This document shows positions 7,356-15,041 of a stretch of DNA of 22,254 bases, piece by piece. The notes under the pieces are model-generated. The model was not told the DNA's origin. It saw only the letters and a program-made list of their open reading frames with translations, and did not search any database. This DNA comes from Lentisphaeria bacterium UBA1776 (GTDB lineage Bacteria > Verrucomicrobiota > Lentisphaeria > Victivallales > Victivallaceae): the NCBI GenBank assembly GCA_002314605.1, contig DCGO01000028.1, positions 1 through 22,254 on the forward strand, given 5' to 3'. The first letter of the stretch is position 1. Each line of letters opens with the position of its first letter. The position numbers and the translations under genes are program-made.

Positions 7356-7876
7356 GCTTTCACCGCCTGTTCCCGGTCTGCGGCAGGAGCGGGGACCGCC
7401 GGTGCCGGTGCCGGTTTGACAATTTTGAGTTTCATGACCGGTTTCACGGTCGGGGTATCCTGCTGCTTGCGGGCGAGGATCTCCACGCCTTCGAGGATGC
7501 CGTCCAGCATGGCTTCTGGCCGGGGGGGACAGCCGGGGACATAGACATCCACCGGGATCACCTTGTCCACCCCCCCCAGCACATTGTAGCAGTCGGCGAA
7601 AATGCCGCCGGTGGCCGGACAGATCCCCATGGCCACCACCACTTTGGGGCCGGGCATCTGCTCGTAGAGGTTCCGGAGGACCCGGGCATTGCGGTGATTC
7701 ACCGAACCGGTGACCACCATGATGTCCGCGTGCTTGGGACTGCCGATATGGACCACGCCGAAGCGTTCCGCATCGTACATGGGCGTAAGACAGGCCAGAA
7801 ATTCAATATCGCAGCCGTTGCAGCTGTTGCAGTTGGCATGGACGATCCAGGGGGACCGGGCCGTTGCTTTGGTCAT
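7352..7876 (-). CDS. echC: Ech hydrogenase small subunit (NuoB-like, [4Fe-4S])
   Basis: A 174-residue protein that binds the [4Fe-4S] cluster closest to the Ni-Fe site. Cluster ligands are C19 and C22 in CNGCDIE, the Cys of MGICPATGG, and the Cys of VPGCPPRPE, the standard NuoB/EchC pattern. C16 is an extra cysteine. The C-terminal 25 residues or so (after MKLKIVK) are a Pro/Ala-rich tail, PAPAPAVPAPAADREQ, which is not part of the core fold. A GGAGGT ribosome binding site lies over the stop of echB, five bases before this start. It passes electrons between EchF and EchE. Confidence 0.92.
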   Translation of the reverse strand: MTKATARSPWIVHANCNSCNGCDIEFLACLTPMYDAERFGVVHIGSPKHADIMVVTGSVNHRNARVLRNLYEQMPGPKVVVAMGICPATGGIFADCYNVLGGVDKVIPVDVYVPGCPPRPEAMLDGILEGVEILARKQQDTPTVKPVMKLKIVKPAPAPAVPAPAADREQAVKA

Positions 7877-7880
7877 AACT

Positions 7881-8756
7881 CTACCTCCATAACCAGATCA
7901 GATTGGCCAGCGCCAGCGAGAGGGGCACCGTCCACATGTAACGGACCATCCAGCCGGTGGGGAGACGCGAAAACGCATTGTCCAACACCAGCAGGAAAAA
8001 GAACACCGCCGTTTCCAGCAGAAATCCGCAGAGAATACTGGTGTGCCAGAAGGCCATCACCAGACCGAACCCGATGGTAAGCTCGTAGTAGTGGGCGATC
8101 TCCGTGAGGCAGAAGAAGGGCCCCGCATACTCCTGATACACCCCCCGGATGATCTCCTGATGGGCGTGGTGACTGCTGGACACGTCGAAAGGCGATTTAC
8201 CAAACTCAATGGCCAGAACGCAGATGAAAGCCAGAAAAAGCAGCGGCATGGAGTAGATCAGGGGTTCGCTGTTGGCCAGCACCCGGCTTCCGAGGAAGCT
8301 CCCGTCCCGGAGACGGATCCCCAGAATGAGCAGGATCAGGATGGGCTCGTAGGCAACGATCTGCATGATCTTCCTCTGGCTCCCGATCCAGCTGTACGGC
8401 GAACGCACGCTCATACCGCCCAGTACCAGACTGATGGAGCTGAAGGCGTGGACCAGAAGCACCATCAGGAGATCCTGCCCGGTCACCAGCATGACCACCG
8501 TGATCATCATGAAAACCAGGTGCAGTGTGGTGTAGAGGATCTGGGGCCGGTGAAGTACAAAAGGCTCCTTGCCCATCAGTTTGAAGATGTCGTAAAATGG
8601 CTGGAGAAGAGGCGGCCCCATGCGGCCCTGCATCCTGGCTGTGACCTTGCGGTCCAGTCCCATGATGAGCCCGCCGATAACTGGTGCGAGGATCAGCGCC
8701 AGTATGCTCCGGATCACCGGGTGAAGTATCAATTGCTGAAAATTCATAACGGTCAA
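7881..8756 (-). CDS. echB: Ech hydrogenase membrane subunit B (NuoH-like)
   Basis: A 291-residue polytopic membrane protein with about eight hydrophobic segments. The NuoH-family loop is present as RMQGRMGPPLLQPFYDIFKL (about residues 41-60). The later acidic loop EFGKSPFDVSSSHHAHQEII and the EYAGPFF segment are also typical. It connects the peripheral [NiFe] module to the ion-pumping module. It starts ten bases after the echA stop with a GGGAG site. The assignment is firm from the conserved loop and from operon position. Confidence 0.92.
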   Translation of the reverse strand: MTVMNFQQLILHPVIRSILALILAPVIGGLIMGLDRKVTARMQGRMGPPLLQPFYDIFKLMGKEPFVLHRPQILYTTLHLVFMMITVVMLVTGQDLLMVLLVHAFSSISLVLGGMSVRSPYSWIGSQRKIMQIVAYEPILILLILGIRLRDGSFLGSRVLANSEPLIYSMPLLFLAFICVLAIEFGKSPFDVSSSHHAHQEIIRGVYQEYAGPFFCLTEIAHYYELTIGFGLVMAFWHTSILCGFLLETAVFFFLLVLDNAFSRLPTGWMVRYMWTVPLSLALANLIWLWR

Positions 8757-8766
8757 TCTCCCTGGT

Positions 8767-10710
8767 TTATTTGCAGAGGCATACGCCGATCAGCACAATG
8801 ATGATGAGCCAGGCGGCCCAGTTGATGATACCGGTCACCGTACCTTCATTGATGACCCCGTGAAAATAGATGCTCGAAAAGCGGGAGTGTTCGATCTTCC
8901 CCCCCACCGTCCGGAAGTCGTAGGAACGGGTCCCTTCCATATTTTTCAGCTCTTCCTGGGTGATGTTTTCACCGCAGAGGTACGGGAGACGGATGTTTTT
9001 TTCGTCGAATTTCCGCCAGAAAAACCAGTAATAGATGAGGAGCCCCAGCCCCACCCCGGCGTAGATGAGAAGACTGGTCCCCGTGGTCACTCCCGCCTCG
9101 TTGAAAATATCCCAGCTGACACTGGTGTAATGCCTGTAAACCTTTTCCGCCATGGGCGCGAAAACGTGCTGGAAGATCAGCATGGTGGAGCCTCCTGTCA
9201 CCAGTACCAGCAGTGCCAGAAACCCCAGCGAAGCCTTCATGGCCCGGGGGATCTTCTCGTCCGGCACTTCACGGTGATACCCGGTGTTCTGCATCTTGCC
9301 GATCCACTTGGACCAGAAGAATACTGTGAGGGCACTGCCGGTCACCATGAAAATCAGCAGGAAAGGCGACAGGATCGTCGCTTCAATGGCCAGCCATTTG
9401 GACAGCAGCATGCCGAAGGGCGGCAGCACCATAGACACCATCCCCACCCAGGCAACCCGGGTGGTATAGGGCATCTTGTAATACATCCCGTCCATGTCTT
9501 CAATATCCCGGCTGCCGATAACCTGTTCGATCCGGCCCACACAGAGGAAGAGAAGTCCCTTGGAAATGGCGTGAAAACTGATGATGGAAAGCCCCGCAGC
9601 ATAGGCCAGGGGCGAATTGATCCCGGCGCAGGCCACCACCAGACCGAGGTTGGAAATGGTAGAGTAGGCCAGCACTTTTTTTGCATTGCTCTGGGTGCAG
9701 GCCAGCAACGCCCCGCCCACAAAGGTCAGTGCCCCGGCAAAGGCCACGATGATCATGGCCCGCTCGCCGTAGAACCCCGGGGCAAGACGCATCACCAGAT
9801 AGACCCCCGCCTTCACCATGGTGGCCGCGTGAAGCATGGCCGATACCGGCGTGGGGGCCACCATGGCGCCCAGGAGCCAGCTCTGGAAGGGAAAGAGTGC
9901 CGACTTGGTGAAGGCGGCCAGACACAGCAGCACCGCCGGAAGAATGGTTACGGCCTGTTTCCCGAGAATGAGTTCGAAACTTTCTCCGCCGGTAAGCATT
10001 TTGAGGAGCATCACCCCCAGCATCAGGAGTACGCCGCCGAAACTGTTGATGAGAAGCGCCCGGACCGCATTGATTTTCCGGGCGTCACCGCCGTCCTGGC
10101 CGATCAGCATGTAGCTGCAGAGAGTGGTGGCTTCCCAGAAAAACGAGAAGAGCGCCAGATTGTCGGAGATCACCAGCCCCGCCATGAACCCCAGAAATCC
10201 GAGGAAGAAAAAGTAGAATCTCCCCAGTGAAGCGGCACCGGCCGGGGCGTGTTCCGCATGGATCCGCATGTACCCGAGACTGAAAATGGTGATGGCGCCT
10301 CCCACCACGGAAGTCACCAGCAGCATGATCCGCGAAAGGTTGTCGATCCGGAAAAGCATGATGCTTTCTTCCTCCCCGCCGGGGATGAACCAGATGACCC
10401 CCGCCAGCAAAAGCTGCAGGACGGCGAAAACCGTGATCCACAGGTGGCGGATCCGGATACCGATCCACAGGATCACCAGCACTGCGGCCATCTCCAGACT
10501 CGCGGGGACCCACTCCCAGCATTCCGGAATGCTCCAGCTCCAGACTCCCGGCTCCAGTGAAAGCAGAACCGCCCCGATGCCGGAAACCGCCGTCACCGCT
10601 GCACAGAAGGCAGCAAGAACGGTCCTCGTCCTGCCGGACCGGGTCATCCACGCCAGAGTCCCCGTCAGAAGGGGGACGCCCAGAAGCGCCCCGAGAAACC
10701 ATGCAATCAT
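8767..10710 (-). CDS. echA: Ech hydrogenase membrane subunit A (NuoL/MrpA-like ion pump)
   Basis: A 647-residue integral membrane protein with many transmembrane segments, homologous to NuoL and MrpA/D antiporter subunits. Diagnostic segments are SFFWEATTLCSYMLIG, TKSALFPFQSWLLGAMVAPT with the antiporter-type Lys, VSAMLHAATMVKAGVYLV, and QSNAKKVLAYSTISNLGLVV. It couples hydrogenase electron transfer to H+ or Na+ movement across the membrane. The start at 10710 was chosen because it gives an ATGA overlap with hypB. An upstream in-frame start would overlap hypB by over 50 bases and add a charged stretch before the first membrane segment. The C-terminal half after about residue 500 has a long loop, DEKNIRLPYLCGENI, and a final membrane helix. 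Confidence 0.92.
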   Translation of the reverse strand: MIAWFLGALLGVPLLTGTLAWMTRSGRTRTVLAAFCAAVTAVSGIGAVLLSLEPGVWSWSIPECWEWVPASLEMAAVLVILWIGIRIRHLWITVFAVLQLLLAGVIWFIPGGEEESIMLFRIDNLSRIMLLVTSVVGGAITIFSLGYMRIHAEHAPAGAASLGRFYFFFLGFLGFMAGLVISDNLALFSFFWEATTLCSYMLIGQDGGDARKINAVRALLINSFGGVLLMLGVMLLKMLTGGESFELILGKQAVTILPAVLLCLAAFTKSALFPFQSWLLGAMVAPTPVSAMLHAATMVKAGVYLVMRLAPGFYGERAMIIVAFAGALTFVGGALLACTQSNAKKVLAYSTISNLGLVVACAGINSPLAYAAGLSIISFHAISKGLLFLCVGRIEQVIGSRDIEDMDGMYYKMPYTTRVAWVGMVSMVLPPFGMLLSKWLAIEATILSPFLLIFMVTGSALTVFFWSKWIGKMQNTGYHREVPDEKIPRAMKASLGFLALLVLVTGGSTMLIFQHVFAPMAEKVYRHYTSVSWDIFNEAGVTTGTSLLIYAGVGLGLLIYYWFFWRKFDEKNIRLPYLCGENITQEELKNMEGTRSYDFRTVGGKIEHSRFSSIYFHGVINEGTVTGIINWAAWLIIIVLIGVCLCK

Positions 10711-11495
10711 CTGCGCTCTCCTTCTTTTGACAAATTGCTCTTCAGAAACGCCATCCACCCGTCCATTCCCTCGCCGGTTCTGGCGGAAAGGAACAGCACC
10801 CGGCAGACCGGATTGATCCGGAGGATATTTTTCTTCAGAAATTCCAGATCAGAACCCAGCACGCCGGCAAGATCCGTCTTGGTGACAAGCGCCGCATCTG
10901 CGGCGGCGAAGAGGGCCGGATACTTGAGGGGCTTTTCCTCCCCTTCCGGGGTGGAGACGAGGGCGATCTTGGCGCACTCGCCCAGATCGAAGGCCACGGG
11001 ACAAACCAGATTGCCCACGTTTTCGATGAAAACGATCCGGGTCCCTTCCGGCACCGCCGTCTCCAGCACGTCATGGACCTGCCGTGCACTCAGGTGGCAG
11101 CTCTCGTGGACCTGGATCTGCGTCACCGGAACGCCGGTGACACGCATCCTTTCCGCATCATATTCCCCGTAAGGATCCCCCACGATCACCGCCGCCGGGA
11201 CTTTCAGACGCTTCAGGGTCTCCACCAGAAGGGCCGTCTTGCCGGAACCTGGGGAGGATATGAGATTGTATGCCGTGATTCCCCGTTGGGTGAACCACGT
11301 CCGGTTTTCCTCCGCACAGGTGTTGTTGTCCGCCAAAACCGCCTGTTTCAGGGGCACGGTCAGGACAGAACTCTCCCGGTGATGATGACTGTCGTCATGG
11401 GAGTGAAAAGTCAGCCCCCCGTCATGGGAATGCATCCCTCCGTGACTGTGGCCGTCATCATGGTGATGATGACCGCATCCGCATGTCTCACACAT
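10707..11495 (-). CDS. hypB: Hydrogenase nickel-insertion GTPase HypB
   Basis: A 262-residue SIMIBI-class GTPase. The N-terminus is MCETCGCG, the high-affinity Ni motif, followed by a His-rich stretch with 13 histidines between residues 9 and 39, a Ni-storing feature of some HypB proteins. The P-loop is at 80-87 (SSPGSGKT). Later motifs include ERMRVTGVPVTQI, FIENVGNLVCP (the metal-binding Cys and the Walker-B-like region) and VTKTDL. It delivers Ni to the EchE active site with HypA. It overlaps hypA by eight bases and ends in an ATGA overlap with echA. Very secure. Confidence 0.96.
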   Translation of the reverse strand: MCETCGCGHHHHDDGHSHGGMHSHDGGLTFHSHDDSHHHRESSVLTVPLKQAVLADNNTCAEENRTWFTQRGITAYNLISSPGSGKTALLVETLKRLKVPAAVIVGDPYGEYDAERMRVTGVPVTQIQVHESCHLSARQVHDVLETAVPEGTRIVFIENVGNLVCPVAFDLGECAKIALVSTPEGEEKPLKYPALFAAADAALVTKTDLAGVLGSDLEFLKKNILRINPVCRVLFLSARTGEGMDGWMAFLKSNLSKEGERR

Positions 11496-11820
11496 TTTCC
11501 ACCTCGATTTCCCGGATCGACAGCTCCCGCCCGTTCAGCCGCCGGAGCATGAAATACTCCGCACCGCACTCCGGACAGCTTTCCGGCAGCCGTTCCATCT
11601 CAAATTCCCTGCGGCACCGGCCGCAGCGGAAACGCAGCGGCAGAAGCACCGTCCTGATCTTATAAGGGGCGATCAGCCCGAAAGCGTATTCCAGCGCTTC
11701 GGGATCCACCCCGCCCAGACGGCCCACATCCACCGTCACACTCAACACTTTTCCGCCGTTGGCGGCCTGCCACTTCTCAACGGACTCCGTCAGCGCCTCC
11801 GCCAGACTCAGCTCGTGCAT
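11488..11820 (-). CDS. hypA: Hydrogenase maturation metallochaperone HypA
   Basis: A 110-residue protein beginning MHELSL, in which Met1 and His2 bind nickel. The zinc-finger ligands are C66, C69, C82 and C85 (CGRC and CPEC). It works with HypB to place nickel in the large subunit. The start codon at 11820 follows the hypE TAA directly with no spacer, and the 3' end overlaps hypB. The length and motifs are those of typical HypA. Confidence 0.96.
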   Translation of the reverse strand: MHELSLAEALTESVEKWQAANGGKVLSVTVDVGRLGGVDPEALEYAFGLIAPYKIRTVLLPLRFRCGRCRREFEMERLPESCPECGAEYFMLRRLNGRELSIREIEVENV

Positions 11821-12825
11821 TTAGCAGATCCTCGGCAGAAGTTCCCCGTCCGGGACCACGATCTTCCGCAGTCCCCCGAACAGGCCCCTCATCACCACCG
11901 TTCCATTCCCCGGACCGGCGACTTCTCCGATTTCGCAGGCCATTTCACCCCCTGTCAAAGTCCGCCACGAACGCAACAGATCTTCAGACCGGTCAGGAGC
12001 GACCACGCACACCACCCGCCCTTCGCAGGCGGCGAAGAAGGGGTCGATCCCGAACATCTGCGACAGAGTCCGGACTGCCGGACGGACCGGGAGTTTTTCC
12101 CCGTAAATCATTGCATCCCACTTTGTTCCGGCAAAAATCTCGCTCACTGCCGCCCCGGTGCCTCCCCGGGTGGGGTCCCGCATGAACCGGACATCGTCCC
12201 CTCCAATACGGGCGGCGGCGTCCGTTATCTCCAGAACCGGAGCACAGTCGCTGGCAAGTCCTTCGCCCCGGACTTTGTGGCGCAGGGCCGTCAGGGTCAT
12301 GGCGTGTTCGCCGATGGAGCCGGAAACCAGGATCCGGTCCCCCGGACGGATCCTTTCCCTCCCCAAATGGAACTCCGGCCGGGCGAACCCGATGCCGGCG
12401 GTATTGATGAAGATCCCGTCGCAGGCTCCGTGCCCCACGACCTTGGTGTCGCCGGTGACCACCGACACACCGCACCGCTCTGCCGTATCCCGGACGGCGT
12501 CCAGGATTCGCTCCAGTTCCTGCGTCTGAAAACCCTCTTCGATCACCAGCGCAAGAGAGAGATATTTGGGAACCCCTCCCGCAACGGCAATGTCATTCAC
12601 CGTGCCGCAGACTGACAGCTTCCCGATATTCCCACCCGGAAATTCCCGGGGGGACACCACAAAACTGTCGGAGGAAAACAGGATTTCCCCGGGAAGACTT
12701 GCCGCGTCCGGAAGACCGGCAAGGGGACCCCCGTGAGCCGCAAACCGGGGCAGGAGCATTTCGGCGGCAAGCCGGGAGGAGGAAGCTCCGCCGCCCCCTT
12801 CGGCCATGGTAATGAATTCTCTCAT
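11821..12825 (-). CDS. hypE: Carbamoyl-dehydratase HypE
   Basis: A 334-residue protein of the PurM/HypE family. The ATP-binding region is GDTKVVGHGACDGIFINTAG, and the C-terminus is PRIC, where the terminal Cys carries the thiocarboxamide converted to thiocyanate. HypE makes the CN ligands of the Fe atom from carbamoyl phosphate, together with HypF. No hypF was found in the window, so that partner must be encoded elsewhere. The start overlaps the hypD stop (ATGA). Very secure. Confidence 0.96.
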   Translation of the reverse strand: MREFITMAEGGGGASSSRLAAEMLLPRFAAHGGPLAGLPDAASLPGEILFSSDSFVVSPREFPGGNIGKLSVCGTVNDIAVAGGVPKYLSLALVIEEGFQTQELERILDAVRDTAERCGVSVVTGDTKVVGHGACDGIFINTAGIGFARPEFHLGRERIRPGDRILVSGSIGEHAMTLTALRHKVRGEGLASDCAPVLEITDAAARIGGDDVRFMRDPTRGGTGAAVSEIFAGTKWDAMIYGEKLPVRPAVRTLSQMFGIDPFFAACEGRVVCVVAPDRSEDLLRSWRTLTGGEMACEIGEVAGPGNGTVVMRGLFGGLRKIVVPDGELLPRIC

Positions 12826-13835
12826 ACAGCCGCCTCCAGACAGGTGTAATCCGCCGCGCAGGCCCCTTCAGAGCTTACCATGCAGGCCCCTTCCGGGTGT
12901 TCCGGTGTACACTTTTTTCCGAAGAAGGGACACGCTGCCGGACGGATCTTTCCACGCAGAACATCGCCGCAGCGGCAGCGGGTTTCCTCCTGTGCCGGAA
13001 AAGAAGGAATATGGTATTTTTCGACGGCATCAAATTCCACAAACTCTTCCCGGATCCGGCGTCCGCCGTCCGGCACAAAACCGATGCCCCGCCAGACACT
13101 GCCGCAAACCTCGAAAACCCGCCCGACGGCCGCCATGGCCGCCCCCGGCTCTTCCGGGACGATCTGCGGATAATCATTGGCGGAAACAAGGTCATGCTCC
13201 ACCACCTTCTTCACCAGATGAAGAAGCGCTGTCGCGATCTCTTCCGGCTCGAATCCCGCGACCACTCCGGGGCGGGCCAGTCCGTCAAAGGCAATCCTGC
13301 CGGTCACCGCCGCCACATGCCCGGGCAGGAGAAAACCATCCACCTCCTGGAGCATGGCAAAAACCGGAAAAAGGTGCTTGAAATCGCTCAGCATGGAAAA
13401 GTTCCGGATCTTCCGCTCCGCCGCTTCCGAAAGGACCGCCGCACAGGCGGCCTGCGTGGGCTCGAATCCCACAGCGACAAAAACGGTCTCCCGTTTCTCC
13501 GCCAGAGCCAGTGCTTCATCCGGGGAATAAACGGGGGTCACCCCCGGTTCCCTGTCCAGACGCCGCCCCCCGGGGCCGGGGATCCGGGCCAGATCACCGA
13601 AAACGGCCAGCGGGATCTTCTGCCGGAGAAGCCAAAGGGCCTGTCCGATGAGTTCCGGACTGGAAACACACACGGGGCACCCCGGTCCGGAAAGGAGGGT
13701 GATATTGTCCGGAAGAAGCGCCCGGATCCCCCCTCTGGCAATGGAAAGACTGTGACTTCCGCAGATTTCCATGAGACGCATGGGACGCCCTTGTGAAAGC
13801 CGGGCAAAGGCATTCCTGTATTTCTGAAGACTCAT
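12822..13835 (-). CDS. hypD: Hydrogenase Fe-CN assembly scaffold HypD
   Basis: A 337-residue iron-sulfur protein that assembles the Fe(CN)2CO unit together with HypC. It has the catalytic CGSH motif (C25) and GPGCPVC (C53, C56). The [4Fe-4S] binding tail at the C-terminus has the cysteines of RCRCGDVLRGKI, CPFFGKKC and GACMVSSEGAC. The length matches the family. It overlaps hypC by four bases and hypE by four bases, so the cluster is probably translationally coupled. Confidence 0.96.
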   Translation of the reverse strand: MSLQKYRNAFARLSQGRPMRLMEICGSHSLSIARGGIRALLPDNITLLSGPGCPVCVSSPELIGQALWLLRQKIPLAVFGDLARIPGPGGRRLDREPGVTPVYSPDEALALAEKRETVFVAVGFEPTQAACAAVLSEAAERKIRNFSMLSDFKHLFPVFAMLQEVDGFLLPGHVAAVTGRIAFDGLARPGVVAGFEPEEIATALLHLVKKVVEHDLVSANDYPQIVPEEPGAAMAAVGRVFEVCGSVWRGIGFVPDGGRRIREEFVEFDAVEKYHIPSFPAQEETRCRCGDVLRGKIRPAACPFFGKKCTPEHPEGACMVSSEGACAADYTCLEAAV

Positions 13836-14062
13836 TCCAGCCCCAGTTCCCGGCGCATGGCCGCAAAATCCCGGAGGCCGGCTTCCGCCGCATGGGGATC
13901 CAGTTTCTCAATGGCATAGCCGGCGTGGAGCAAAATGTAATCCCCTTTCCTGCAGCCGGGCAGAAGCCGGAGACTGATCTCCCGGGAAACGCCGTTGAAA
14001 CTGACCACGGCCCGTTGACCGGGCCGGAGTTCTTCGACCTTCATCGGTACTGCCACACACAT
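13832..14062 (-). CDS. hypC: Hydrogenase maturation chaperone HypC
   Basis: A 76-residue protein beginning MCVAVPMKV, with the essential Cys2 that becomes N-terminal after Met removal. HypC carries the Fe(CN)2CO intermediate with HypD to the large subunit. The ATG at 14062 was preferred over a TTG four codons upstream because Cys must be residue 2. It is the first gene of the hyp-ech operon. The promoter is at 14098-14126, giving a leader of about 30 bases. The family has a short, HypC/HupF-type OB fold, and the C-terminus here is a charged helix. Confidence 0.94.
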   Translation of the reverse strand: MCVAVPMKVEELRPGQRAVVSFNGVSREISLRLLPGCRKGDYILLHAGYAIEKLDPHAAEAGLRDFAAMRRELGLE

Positions 14063-14097
14063 TTTCCCACTCAACTCCCTGTAAACTTCCGTAGTAT

Positions 14098-14126
14098 AAT
14101 ATACTCCGTTTTTGCGTTTTTTCCAA
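14098..14126 (-). promoter_or_regulatory. Promoter of the hyp-ech operon
   Basis: On the minus strand a TTGGAA box at 14121-14126 is followed by 17 bases and TATATT at 14098-14103. The -10 box lies inside a perfect 13-base palindrome, arms AGTATA/TATACT at 14093-14105, which could be a small operator or simply AT-rich sequence. This is the only promoter-like element seen in front of the 11-gene cluster. Confidence 0.55.
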
Positions 14127-14175
14127 TCGGGAGCCGGTACCGGACGGGGTGCCGCTGAAGGAATTTTGCCGTCCG

Positions 14176-14892
14176 TTATTTTTTGACCGTCAGGATAAAG
14201 CCCAGAGCCAGACTCAAGACCGCGCTCATCAGCACCCGGTAGTCCGGGGGCAGACTGAACGTCACCGTATGGGCGGGAATCCAGAAAAAGAGAATGGTCT
14301 TCAGCATAAAGGAACCCCAGATCCCGCTGTTCAGCGAAGCAAAGAATTCAGCTCCGCCCAGGAAACGCTTTTTTGCAATGCAGCTGTTGCACCACTCGTG
14401 GGAAAGCATCATGGGATAGCAGAAGATGAGGTTGCACCAGAGGGAAATGGAGAATCCCATAAGGATCCGCTCGCTCCACGGTGCAGTCCCGTAGTTGAAA
14501 TCAGCCGGACCAAACCACAGCGCCGTCCCGGAGAGGGCCCCCACGCCTTTGGCGAAAAGGGCGAAGACAAAGGAGAACAGCACGCCGTAGAGTCCCCAGA
14601 CAATGAATTTCGGAAAAAGCTGCGGTGTTTTCCACGATCCGGTACGCCCCCGCATCTTCAGCATTTCGCCGAAGGTCGCCAGCAGCGCGACCTTGAAGAA
14701 ACCGGACAGATAAGGCCAGTGATTTACCACCCGGCCGAAACCTTTCAGACCGGCAAGCTCGGAAAAGGAGCCGGAAATGTCCAATTTCCAGACCAATCTT
14801 CTCTGTACGAAATCCAGCGGAAAGAAAAACACCGCCGCCGCATAAAGCACGACATACCCGATTGCGATCCAGTCGCCTGTTTTCAATTTCAT
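14176..14892 (-). CDS. Polytopic membrane protein, possibly Mpv17/PMP22-like
   Basis: A 238-residue protein with four to five hydrophobic segments. An N-terminal one is GDWIAIGYVVLYAAAVFFF. Later ones are VWGLYGVLFSFVFALFA, the ILMGFSISLWCNLIFCYPMM segment, and a C-terminal pair. The C-terminal stretch FFWIPAHTVTFSLPPDYRVL resembles the WxPAxxxxFxxxPxxYR signature of the Mpv17/PMP22 family, but this match is by eye and not firm. The ATG at 14892 has AAGGA six bases upstream; a TTG two codons earlier is possible. It lies between a lipoprotein terminator and the hyp promoter and is probably a separate unit. I cannot assign a function. Confidence 0.65.
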   Translation of the reverse strand: MKLKTGDWIAIGYVVLYAAAVFFFPLDFVQRRLVWKLDISGSFSELAGLKGFGRVVNHWPYLSGFFKVALLATFGEMLKMRGRTGSWKTPQLFPKFIVWGLYGVLFSFVFALFAKGVGALSGTALWFGPADFNYGTAPWSERILMGFSISLWCNLIFCYPMMLSHEWCNSCIAKKRFLGGAEFFASLNSGIWGSFMLKTILFFWIPAHTVTFSLPPDYRVLMSAVLSLALGFILTVKK

Positions 14893-14975
14893 CTCCAATC
14901 CTTGAGCTTTTGTTTTGCAGAATTCATTGTCAGAATATGCTGCCGCGGGATTCTCTGCCCGGAATTCAGATACAC

Positions 14976-15021
14976 AAAAGAGCCCTGCAGTCTTCCGAAC
15001 GGCAAAATCTGCAGGGCGCTC
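14976..15021 (-). terminator. Rho-independent terminator of the lipoprotein gene
   Basis: On the minus strand a perfect 9-bp stem GCCCTGCAG/CTGCAGGGC (15009-15017 and 14982-14990) is extended after one mismatch by three more pairs. The loop is about 18 bases, and four Ts follow. It begins 21 bases beyond the stop of the lipoprotein gene and before the next gene, which fits a terminator of that gene. Confidence 0.65.
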
Positions 15022-15041
15022 TCTTCAAACCTGCGGCCCCG

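Noticed and set aside
8860..10230. A 456-residue open frame on the plus strand opposite echA
   Set aside because: It is a low-complexity His/Pro/Arg-rich reading of the antisense of a well-conserved membrane protein. Such long shadows are common in GC-rich coding DNA.
14130..14175. Hairpin GGACGG…CCGTCC as a terminator after the membrane protein
   Set aside because: The stem is 6 bp with a 20-base loop and no T-run follows.
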